This document shows positions 29,440 to 36,919 of a stretch of DNA of 64,000 bases, one piece after another; position 1 is the first letter of the stretch, and every line of letters starts with the position of its first letter. The notes below the pieces were generated by a model, which saw only the letters and a list, made by a program, of their open reading frames with translations, did not search any database and had not been told where the DNA came from. This stretch comes from Gammaproteobacteria bacterium. GTDB taxonomy: Bacteria; Pseudomonadota; Gammaproteobacteria; Steroidobacterales; GCA-2729495. The position numbers and the translations under genes are program-made. Location: positions 29,780-93,779 of the forward strand of contig JADYZO010000042.1 of NCBI GenBank assembly GCA_020853135.1. Direction: 5' to 3'.

Positions 29440-29469
29440 AATATAGTTCCGGCCACGGGCGATGGTCAA
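29440..29469 (-). promoter_or_regulatory. Promoter for the ZapB-like gene and zapA, predicting a leaderless mRNA
   Basis: On the minus strand: TTGACC (29469-29464), 18-bp spacer, TATATT (29445-29440), then GAATCG and the ATG at 29433. Transcription should start at or within a base of the start codon. Confidence 0.65.
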
Positions 29470-29563
29470 ATGCACCGCCGCACCGCCGATGCGCTAGGAT
29501 GGGCCCCATCCCGGGCGGTCGCCCGATTATGCAAACAGAGGAGGCCGGCGCGGCCTGCCATCC

Positions 29564-30142
29564 ATGACCAGCGAAGGGATGCCGAGCTTTGTCCTCATCG
29601 AAGGTGCCATGGAGGAGCTGGACGCCGGCGCCGGCGTGACCGAGGCGCACGGCAGCCTCTGCGGCCTGGCCTGCGTGCTCGGCGGGCGCGCCGCGGAGAC
29701 CTGGATGGCCTCCCTGGCGGGCGCCGGGCGTGCCAGCGTGGCGGGGGCCGCGGCGGCTGAACTGCTTGGCAGCCTGGCCACGGCCACCTGCACCGCCCTT
29801 GCCGAGGGGGCCATGGCCTTCTCCCCGCTGCTGCCCCCCGATGAGAGGCCGCTCGCCGAGCGGACCGAGGCGCTGGGCGCCTGGTGCGCCGGCTTCATGG
29901 AAGGGCTGGGTGAAGTGGCCACGAGCCCGGCTGCGCGGGCGGTGCTGGCCGGGGACAGCGCACGGGAGATCATCGGCGACCTTGCCGAGATTGCCCGGGC
30001 CACGGTGGGCCAGGCGGAAGCCAGCGCCGAGGACGAAGCGGCCTACACCGAGCTGGTGGAGTTCGTGCGCGTCAGCACGCAACTCCTGTTCGAGGAACTG
30101 CACGGCGCGCGTGGCGCGGCGGGCAGCAGCCGCCTGCACTGA
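29564..30142 (+). CDS. UPF0149 family protein (YgfB-like)
   Basis: A 192-residue helical protein of the YecA/YgfB family: EAHGSLCGLACVLGG near the start and LGAWCAGFMEGLG and DLAEIARATVG in the body. The family usually ends before or with a metal-binding tail; none is present here. Role unsettled; in Pseudomonas the family has been linked to regulation. It is divergent from the ZapB-like gene, and pepP follows after 5 nt, as in E. coli ygfB-pepP. A weak TAGGAT at about 29496 could be its -10. Confidence 0.9.
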   Translation: MTSEGMPSFVLIEGAMEELDAGAGVTEAHGSLCGLACVLGGRAAETWMASLAGAGRASVAGAAAAELLGSLATATCTALAEGAMAFSPLLPPDERPLAERTEALGAWCAGFMEGLGEVATSPAARAVLAGDSAREIIGDLAEIARATVGQAEASAEDEAAYTELVEFVRVSTQLLFEELHGARGAAGSSRLH

Positions 30143-30147
30143 CCCGG

Positions 30148-31461
30148 GTGGTGAACGCGAGCGAGTTCACCCGGCGCCGGCGCCAGCTGATGCGCATGAT
30201 CGGCCGCGGCGGCGTGGGCATCCTGCCGGCCGCACCCGCCAAGCTGCGCAACCGGGATGTCGAGTATCCCTACCGCCAGGACAGCGACTTCTACTATGTC
30301 ACCGGCTTCCACGAGCCGGAATCCATCGCGGTGCTGGCGCCGGGGCGGCCCCAGGGGGAGTACGTGCTCTTCTGCCGCGACCGTGACCCGCAGCGCGAGG
30401 CCTGGGACGGCACGCGGGCCGGGCCCGAGCGGGCGGTTGCCGAGTTCGGCGCAAGCGATGCCTTTCCCATCAGCGATGTGGACGACATCCTCCCGGGCAT
30501 CCTCGAACAGGCCGAGCGCGTGTACTACACCATGGGCGCGAACCCGGAGTTCGACACGCGCCTGATTGGCTGGGTGACGGCCCTGCGCAACCGGGGCAGC
30601 CCCGGCACCCACGCCCCCGACGCGTTCATCGGGCTGGAGCACATGCTCCACGACCAGCGGCTGTACAAGAGCCGGGCGGAACTGGGCTGCCTGCGCCGTT
30701 CGGTGGCGGTGGCGGTGGGTGCCCATCGCCGTGCCATGGCCCGCTGCCGCCCGGGGCTCTACGAGTACGAGATCGAGGCGGAATTCCTCCACGAGTTCCG
30801 CCGCAATGGCCTGCACCCCTCCTACCTGCCCATCGTCGGCTCCGGGCCCAATGCCTGTGTGCTGCACTACTCGGCGAACAACCGCCGGATGCAGGACGGC
30901 GACCTGCTGCTGGTGGACGCCGGCTGCGAGTCCGACTGCTATGCCTCGGACATTACCCGGACCTGGCCGGTCAGCGGGCGGTTCACCCCGGAGCAGCGCG
31001 CCATCTACGAGGTCGTGCTCGAGGCCCAGGGGGCCGCGCTCAGGGCCATCGCCCCGGGCAACCACTGGAACGAGCCACATGATGCCGCGGTGGGTGCCAT
31101 CATCCGCGGCCTGCGCCGCCTGGGCATCCTCGAGGGCACGCCCGCCGCCATCGCGCGCAACGGCGACTACCGCCGCTTCTTCATGCACCGCACCGGCCAC
31201 TGGCTGGGGATGGATGTCCACGATGTCGGCGACTACAAGGTCGGCGACCAGTGGCGCCTGCTGGAGCCCGGCATGGTGATGACGGTGGAGCCCGGCATCT
31301 ACATCCCGCCGGGCACCCGCGGGGTTGCCAGGCGCTGGCAGGGCATCGGCGTGCGCATCGAGGACGATGTCCTGGTGACCCGCGGGGGCATCGAGGTGCT
31401 GAGCCGCAACCTGCCGAGGGAGCCGGAGGAGATCGAGGCGCTGGTGGGCACCGCCGCGTGA
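30148..31461 (+). CDS. pepP: Xaa-Pro aminopeptidase
   Basis: Removes an N-terminal residue before proline. N-terminal aminopeptidase-P domain (FTRRRRQLMRMIG, YPYRQDSDFYYVTGF), then a pita-bread domain with metal ligands in VDAGCESDCYASDITRTWP, HRTGHWLGMDVHDVG and EPGMVMTVEPGIYIP / GVRIEDDVLVT. 437 residues, GTG start at 30148 5 nt after the UPF0149 gene. The ubiH/visC genes that often follow are absent; the operon ends at the terminator at 31533. Confidence 0.95.
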   Translation: MVNASEFTRRRRQLMRMIGRGGVGILPAAPAKLRNRDVEYPYRQDSDFYYVTGFHEPESIAVLAPGRPQGEYVLFCRDRDPQREAWDGTRAGPERAVAEFGASDAFPISDVDDILPGILEQAERVYYTMGANPEFDTRLIGWVTALRNRGSPGTHAPDAFIGLEHMLHDQRLYKSRAELGCLRRSVAVAVGAHRRAMARCRPGLYEYEIEAEFLHEFRRNGLHPSYLPIVGSGPNACVLHYSANNRRMQDGDLLLVDAGCESDCYASDITRTWPVSGRFTPEQRAIYEVVLEAQGAALRAIAPGNHWNEPHDAAVGAIIRGLRRLGILEGTPAAIARNGDYRRFFMHRTGHWLGMDVHDVGDYKVGDQWRLLEPGMVMTVEPGIYIPPGTRGVARRWQGIGVRIEDDVLVTRGGIEVLSRNLPREPEEIEALVGTAA

Positions 31462-31502
31462 GTGTCGTTGCTGGCCGGCGCCGATGCCTTGGCGTAAGAT
31501 CA

Positions 31503-31528
31503 CCCGCCTGATCACACCTGATCGCGGG
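31503..31528 (+). promoter_or_regulatory. Leader hairpin ahead of gcvT
   Basis: CCCGC (31503-31507) pairs with GCGGG (31524-31528), and within it GATCA pairs with TGATC around a CACC loop, with a 2-nt bulge. It lies 5 nt before the terminator at 31533. It may be part of a gcvT attenuator or merely the tail of the pepP transcript. Confidence 0.45.
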
Positions 31529-31532
31529 CGAG

Positions 31533-31563
31533 GGCGGCAGACCACGGGCCTGCCGCCTTTTTT
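31533..31563 (+). terminator. Intrinsic terminator immediately before gcvT
   Basis: GGCGGCAG (31533-31540) and CTGCCGCC (31550-31557) around a 9-nt loop, followed by six T. It is canonical in form but ends only 16 nt before the gcvT ATG, leaving no room for a gcvT promoter after it. It either ends pepP or acts as a conditional terminator for gcvT. Confidence 0.85.
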
Positions 31564-31579
31564 CATCCGGATATCTGCC

Positions 31580-32671
31580 ATGTCCAAGCGCACGCCGCTG
31601 TATGACCGTCACGTCGGGGCCGGTGGGCAGATGGTGCCCTTCGGCGGCTGGGACATGCCGTTGCACTACGGCTCGCAGCTCGAGGAGCACCACCAGGTGC
31701 GCCGCCATGCCGGCATCTTCGACGTCTCGCACATGACCGTGGTGGATGTGGGCGGTGCCGATGCCACCGCCTGGCTGCGCCGGCTCCTTGCCAACGACGT
31801 GGCGCGCCTCGCCGTGGGCCAGGCGCTCTACAGCTGCATGCTCAACGAGGCGGGCGGTGTCATCGACGACCTCATCGTCTACCGGCGCCCCGATGCCGCG
31901 CCGGCGCCGTACCGCCTGGTCGTGAATGCCGCGACACGCGACCGGGACCTCGCCTGGATGCAGGCAGCCGCCGCTGGGCGGGATGTGGCACTCGAGCTGC
32001 GCAACGACCTGGTGATGCTGGCCGTGCAGGGACCGCGGGCCTGCGAGCTCGCTGCGCCCCTGTTGCCCGAGGCACTGCGCCCCGCTGCCCTGGCGCTCCA
32101 GCCCTTCCATGCCGTCGAATCCGCGGCTGCCTTCATCGGCCGCACCGGCTACACCGGCGAGGATGGCTGGGAGGTGCTGCTCCCCGTCGCCGCGGGACTC
32201 GCCTTCTGGGATGCGGCGCTGGCGGCCGGCATTGCACCCTGCGGCCTCGGCGCCCGCGATACGCTGCGCCTGGAGGCCGGCATGAACCTCCAGGGGCAGG
32301 ACATGGACGAGCAGACCTCGCCGCTGGCCGCGGGCCTGGCCTGGACGGTGGCCTGGGAGCCGGCCGACCGGGCCTTCACCGGCCGGCCCGCGCTGGAGCG
32401 CGAGCGCGCCGCAGGCCCGGCGGTGATGCTGGCTGGCATCATGCTCGGCGGGCGCGGTGTCATGCGCCGGGGCCAGCGCGTCATCACGGCGTCGGGCGAG
32501 GGCCTGGTCACGAGCGGTGGCTTCTCGCCCACCATGAACTGTTCCATCGGCCTGGCGCGCGTCCCGGTTGGCGCCGCCGGGGCCTGCGAGGTCGAGATTC
32601 GTGGCGTGCGACACCCGGCGCGGCTGCTGCGCCCGCCCTTCGTGCGCCGCGGCCGTGTGCTCGTGACCTGA
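31580..32671 (+). CDS. gcvT: Glycine cleavage system T protein (aminomethyltransferase)
   Basis: Transfers the methylene group from aminomethyl-lipoyl-H protein to tetrahydrofolate, releasing ammonia. [27 protein letters not shown] is the typical start; [20 protein letters not shown] and [19 protein letters not shown] are family motifs. 363 residues. ATG 31580 is used; a frame open to 31484 would cross the terminator hairpin. gcvH follows after 34 nt. Confidence 0.95.
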   Translation: MSKRTPLYDRHVGAGGQMVPFGGWDMPLHYGSQLEEHHQVRRHAGIFDVSHMTVVDVGGADATAWLRRLLANDVARLAVGQALYSCMLNEAGGVIDDLIVYRRPDAAPAPYRLVVNAATRDRDLAWMQAAAAGRDVALELRNDLVMLAVQGPRACELAAPLLPEALRPAALALQPFHAVESAAAFIGRTGYTGEDGWEVLLPVAAGLAFWDAALAAGIAPCGLGARDTLRLEAGMNLQGQDMDEQTSPLAAGLAWTVAWEPADRAFTGRPALERERAAGPAVMLAGIMLGGRGVMRRGQRVITASGEGLVTSGGFSPTMNCSIGLARVPVGAAGACEVEIRGVRHPARLLRPPFVRRGRVLVT

Positions 32672-32705
32672 CGACATCGAGGATTGCTGCGGAGGAAACC
32701 AGGCA

Positions 32706-33092
32706 ATGACTGCAGTGCCAGCGGAACTGAAATACACCCGTGACCACGAGTGGTTGCGCGAGGAGGGTGATGGCACCGTGACGGTGGGCATCACCGACCA
32801 TGCCCAGCGCCAGCTCGGCGAACTGGTGTTCGTCGAGCTCCCGGAGGCGGGCAGCACGCTGGCTGCCGGACAGGGCTGCGCGGTGGTGGAATCGGTGAAG
32901 GCCGCCTCCGATGTCTATGCGCCGCTGGCCGGCACCGTCACGGCGGTGAACGCCGCGCTGGAGCAGGCACCGGGCCTGGTCAATACCAGTCCCTATGGCG
33001 AGGGCTGGCTGTTCCGGTTCAGGCCCGCCACGCCAGCGGCCGGCCTGCTCGACGGCGCTGCCTACCAGCAGCTGCTGGACGCCGAAGGCTGA
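32706..33092 (+). CDS. gcvH: Glycine cleavage system H protein
   Basis: Lipoyl carrier that shuttles the aminomethyl group among P, T and L proteins. [38 protein letters not shown] is diagnostic and the lipoylated lysine is Lys65 in VESVKAASD. 128 residues. GGAGGAAA precedes the ATG. gcvPA starts 16 nt later. Confidence 0.97.
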   Translation: MTAVPAELKYTRDHEWLREEGDGTVTVGITDHAQRQLGELVFVELPEAGSTLAAGQGCAVVESVKAASDVYAPLAGTVTAVNAALEQAPGLVNTSPYGEGWLFRFRPATPAAGLLDGAAYQQLLDAEG

Positions 33093-33108
33093 GCCCCGGA
33101 CCACTGCC

Positions 33109-34467
33109 GTGCCCTTCATTCCCCACACAGAGGAGGATGTCGCCGGGATGCTCGCCGTCATCGGTGCGGGCAGCATCGATGAGCTGTTCGACGAAATCCC
33201 GGCGAGCCTGGCCATCGCGGGACTGCCCGCCATGGGCGCAGGGCTGTCCGAGGCGCAAATCACCCGGCTCATGCTCGACCGCGCGGCGGCGGATGGCCGG
33301 CCGCTGTGCTTCATCGGCGCCGGCGCCTACGACCACTACATCCCGGCGGCGGTCTGGGAACTGGCCACCCGCGGCGAGTTCTACAGCGCCTACACGCCCT
33401 ACCAGGCGGAGGCCAGCCAGGGCACGCTGCAGCTGATCTACGAGTTCCAGTCGATGATGGCCGGGCTCACGGGGCTCGACGTCGCCAACGCCTCGATGTA
33501 CGACGGTGCCACGGCCTTCGCCGAGGCCTGCCTGATGGCGGTGCGGGCCAACCGCAAGTCGCGTTCGCGCCGCGTGCTGACCACCCGGGCGCTCTCGCCC
33601 GTGTTCCGCGCGGTGGCCTGCGGCATGCTGGCCGGGCAGGGCATCGAGCTGGTGGAGCTGCCGCTGGCGGCCGGGCGCACCGATACCGGCGCGCTGGCCG
33701 GCCTTTCCGGCGGGGACTTCGCGGCGCTGGCGATCCAGCAGCCGGGCTTCCTCGGCACGCTCGAGGCGGTGGACGAGCTCACCGACTGGGCCCACGCCCA
33801 GGGCATGCTGGTCATCGGCGTGTGCAACCCGCTGCTGCTCGCCCTGCTCGAGGCGCCGGGCAGCTGGGGCAGCGCCGGCGCGGACATCGCCTGTGGCGAG
33901 GGCCAGCCGCTCGGCATCCCGCTGTCCTCCGGGGGGCCGTACTTCGGCTACCTGACCTGCCGCCAGGCACTGGTGCGCCAGATGCCCGGCCGCATCGTCG
34001 GGCGCACACTCGATGTCGATGGCCGCCCCGGCTTCACGCTCACCCTGCAGGCCCGCGAGCAGCACATCCGCCGCTCCAGGGCGACCTCCAACATCTGCAC
34101 CAACCAGGGCCTGATGGTGACCGCGGCGACGATCTTCATGTCGCTGCTGGGTGCCGAAGGCCTGCGGCGGGTGGCCGCGCAGTGCCATGCCAACACCCGC
34201 AGCCTGGTGCAGGCGCTCACCGCGCTGCCCGGCGTGTCGCTGGCCTTCGGGCCGTACTGCCACGAGGCGGTGCTGCGTTTCGACCGGCCGGTGGCACCGT
34301 TGCTGGCGGGGTTGTCCGCTGCCGGCATCCTCGGCGGCCATGACCTCTCTGCCGACTACCCCGAGCTGGGCCATGCGCTGCTGGTCTGCGCCACCGAGAC
34401 GCGCAGTGCCGATGACATCCAGGCCTATGCACGAACCCTGGCGTCGCTGCTGGCCCATCGCGCATGA
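33109..34467 (+). CDS. gcvPA: Glycine dehydrogenase (decarboxylating) subunit 1
   Basis: N-terminal half of the split P-protein that decarboxylates glycine. The start [18 protein letters not shown], then [50 protein letters not shown], are hallmark segments; 452 residues is the normal length for this subunit. It carries no PLP lysine, which is in subunit 2. The GTG start at 33109 was chosen because the family begins at this motif; an open frame upstream overlaps gcvH. Many gammaproteobacteria have a single fused GcvP instead. Confidence 0.95.
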   Translation: MPFIPHTEEDVAGMLAVIGAGSIDELFDEIPASLAIAGLPAMGAGLSEAQITRLMLDRAAADGRPLCFIGAGAYDHYIPAAVWELATRGEFYSAYTPYQAEASQGTLQLIYEFQSMMAGLTGLDVANASMYDGATAFAEACLMAVRANRKSRSRRVLTTRALSPVFRAVACGMLAGQGIELVELPLAAGRTDTGALAGLSGGDFAALAIQQPGFLGTLEAVDELTDWAHAQGMLVIGVCNPLLLALLEAPGSWGSAGADIACGEGQPLGIPLSSGGPYFGYLTCRQALVRQMPGRIVGRTLDVDGRPGFTLTLQAREQHIRRSRATSNICTNQGLMVTAATIFMSLLGAEGLRRVAAQCHANTRSLVQALTALPGVSLAFGPYCHEAVLRFDRPVAPLLAGLSAAGILGGHDLSADYPELGHALLVCATETRSADDIQAYARTLASLLAHRA

Positions 34468-34478
34468 GGAATCGCACG

Positions 34479-35957
34479 ATGCTGCCTGAACCCGTCATCT
34501 TCGAGCACTCGCGCCCGGGCCGGCGTGCGCCCTCGCATGCGCCAGCCGCCATGGCGGATCTGGCCGGCCTGCCCGCGGCGGCGCTGCGCAGGAGCCCGCC
34601 GCCGCTGCCCGAGGTCTCGGAGCTGCAGGTCGTGCGCCACTACACCCGGCTCTCGCAGCTCAACTTCTCCATCGACACGCACTTCTATCCGCTCGGCTCC
34701 TGCACGATGAAGTACAACCCGCGGGCGGCGAACCGGCTGGCCATGCTGCCGGGCTTCCTTGGGCGCCACCCGCTCGGCCCGGAGGAGCATGGCCAGGGTT
34801 TCCTCGCCTGCCTCTACGAGTTGCAGGAGATGCTCAAGGGCGTGACCGGCATGACCGGCGTGTCGCTGACGCCCATGGCTGGTGCGCAGGGCGAGTACGC
34901 GGGTGTGGCCATGATCCGCGCCTGGCACGAGGCCCGTGGCGACACGGCGCGCCGGGTGATCATCGTCCCGGATGCGGCGCACGGCACCAATCCGGCCACC
35001 GCCACCATGTGCGGCTACGAGGTGCGCGAGATTCCCACCGATGCCCGGGGCGACGTGGACCTCGAGGCCCTGCGCGCCGCGGTCGGGCCGGACACCGCCG
35101 GCATCATGCTCACCAACCCCTCGACGCTCGGCGTGTTCGAACGGCGCATCGGGGAACTGGCGGCCATCGTGCACGGGGCCGGCGGGCTGCTCTACTACGA
35201 CGGAGCCAACCTCAACGCCATCCTGGGGCGGGCGTTGCCGGCCACCATGGGCTTCGACGTCGTGCACATCAACCTGCACAAGACCTTCTCCACGCCCCAC
35301 GGCGGCGGCGGGCCGGGGGCCGGCGTGGTGGCGGCCAATGCGCGGCTCGAACCCCACCTGCCCGTGCCCATCGTCGGGCTCCGGGATGGCCGCTACGCCT
35401 GGCTCACGCGGCAGGAGCGGCCGGCCAGCATCGGCCGGCTCTCGGCCTTCATGGGCAACGCGGGCATCCTGCTGCGCGCCTATGTCTACATGCGCATGCT
35501 GGGTGCGGAAGGGATGCGCCGGGTGTCCGGCCATGCCACGCTCAACGCCAACTACCTGATGGTGCGGCTGCGCGGCGCGGGATTCGACCTGGCCTTCCCG
35601 CAACGGCGGGCCAGCCACGAATTCATCGTCACCCTGAAGGGCATCGCGCGCGAGACCGGGGTCACCGCCATGGATTTCGCCAAGGCGCTGCTCGACCGCG
35701 GCTTCCACGCGCCGACCACCTACTTCCCGCTGCTGGTGCCCGAGTGCCTGCTGATCGAGCCCACCGAGACCGAGAGCCGCGAGGAACTCGACCGCTTCAT
35801 CGACGCGCTGGTCGACATCCGCGACCTGGCGCGGCGCAATGCCGCCGAGGTCAAGGAGGCGCCACGCACCATGCCGGTGCGCCGCCTCGACGACGTGCGC
35901 GCCGCCCGCGAGCCTGACCTCACCTGGCAGGGCAGGCCGCATCCCGCCGCCCGCTGA
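34479..35957 (+). CDS. gcvPB: Glycine dehydrogenase (decarboxylating) subunit 2
   Basis: C-terminal, PLP-bearing half of the P-protein. The Schiff-base lysine is Lys268 in [37 protein letters not shown] and [20 protein letters not shown] also support the call. 492 residues from ATG 34479, which has GAGGAA 7 nt before it; an ATG at 34464 overlapping the gcvPA stop is possible. The C-terminal part is longer than in some homologues. Followed after 23 nt by a PfkB kinase. Confidence 0.95.
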   Translation: MLPEPVIFEHSRPGRRAPSHAPAAMADLAGLPAAALRRSPPPLPEVSELQVVRHYTRLSQLNFSIDTHFYPLGSCTMKYNPRAANRLAMLPGFLGRHPLGPEEHGQGFLACLYELQEMLKGVTGMTGVSLTPMAGAQGEYAGVAMIRAWHEARGDTARRVIIVPDAAHGTNPATATMCGYEVREIPTDARGDVDLEALRAAVGPDTAGIMLTNPSTLGVFERRIGELAAIVHGAGGLLYYDGANLNAILGRALPATMGFDVVHINLHKTFSTPHGGGGPGAGVVAANARLEPHLPVPIVGLRDGRYAWLTRQERPASIGRLSAFMGNAGILLRAYVYMRMLGAEGMRRVSGHATLNANYLMVRLRGAGFDLAFPQRRASHEFIVTLKGIARETGVTAMDFAKALLDRGFHAPTTYFPLLVPECLLIEPTETESREELDRFIDALVDIRDLARRNAAEVKEAPRTMPVRRLDDVRAAREPDLTWQGRPHPAAR

Positions 35958-35980
35958 TCCCCGCCCCGAGGAGCACGCCT

Positions 35981-36919
35981 GTGTCCGTACTGATCTGTGG
36001 TTCCATCGCCTACGACAACATCATGGTGTTCCGCGGCCGCTTCCGCGACCACATCCTGCCGGACCAGATCCACATCCTGAACGTCGCCTTCCTGGTGCCC
36101 GACATGCGCCAGGAACTGGGGGGCTGCGCCGGCAACATCGCCTACAGCCTGAAGCTGCTCGGCGGCGATCCGCTGGTCATGGCGACCGTCGGCCGCGACT
36201 TCGGCCGTTACCGCGTGCGCCTCGCCGAGCACGGGCTCGATATGCGCCACATCACCGAGATCCCCGACGCGCTCACCGCGCAGGCCTACATCACCACGGA
36301 CCTGGACGACAACCAGATCACCGCCTTCCACCCCGGCGCCATGGACCATGCGCACGTCAACCGCGTGCCCGCCGATGCCGGCATCCGCATCGGCGTGGTG
36401 TCCCCCGATGGCCGCCAGGGGATGGTCGACCATGCCGCGCAGTGCGCCGCGGCCGGCATTCCCTACATGTTCGATCCCGGCCAGGGGCTGCCCATGTTCG
36501 ACGGCGAGGAGTTGCGCCGCTTCATCGGGCAGGCGGCCTGGGTGACGGTCAACGACTACGAGGGGCGCCTGCTCAGCGAGCGCACCGGCTGGACGGAGGA
36601 GGAGATTGCCGGGCGGGTGCGGGCGCTGATCGTCACCCGTGGCGGGCAGGGTTCCACGATCTTTGCCGGCGGCCGGCGCATCGACATCCCGGTGGTGACG
36701 CCCGAGCGGATCGCCGACCCGACCGGTTGCGGGGACGCCTATCGTGCGGGACTGCTCCACGGCATCGGGCGCGGGCTTTCCTGGGAGGAAACCGGCCGGC
36801 TGGCCGCGCTCATCGGTGCCCTGAAGATCGCCCGCAAGGGCACGCAAAACCACCACTTCACCCCGGCCACACTGGCCAGCGCCTACCAGGCCGCCTTCGG
36901 CCACGGGATCCGGCTGTGA
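35981..36919 (+). CDS. PfkB-family carbohydrate/nucleoside kinase (adenosine-kinase-like)
   Basis: Ribokinase-fold kinase of 312 residues. ELGGCAGNIAYSLKLLGG is the PfkB signature 1 region and DPTGCGDAYRAGLLHG is signature 2 with the catalytic Asp. VLICGSIAYDNIM and the GCAGNIAYSL motif resemble bacterial adenosine kinases, but the substrate cannot be settled from sequence. GTG start with CGAGGAG before it. It lies directly after gcvPB and its stop overlaps the start of the following protease, so it is likely part of the gcv operon. An adenosine kinase would fit one-carbon/S-adenosyl recycling, which is inference. Confidence 0.85.
   Translation: MSVLICGSIAYDNIMVFRGRFRDHILPDQIHILNVAFLVPDMRQELGGCAGNIAYSLKLLGGDPLVMATVGRDFGRYRVRLAEHGLDMRHITEIPDALTAQAYITTDLDDNQITAFHPGAMDHAHVNRVPADAGIRIGVVSPDGRQGMVDHAAQCAAAGIPYMFDPGQGLPMFDGEELRRFIGQAAWVTVNDYEGRLLSERTGWTEEEIAGRVRALIVTRGGQGSTIFAGGRRIDIPVVTPERIADPTGCGDAYRAGLLHGIGRGLSWEETGRLAALIGALKIARKGTQNHHFTPATLASAYQAAFGHGIRL

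Noticed and set aside
31462-31579. Glycine riboswitch before gcvT
   Set aside because: The gap is about 118 nt including a terminator and lacks the conserved glycine aptamer core; too short for the tandem form.
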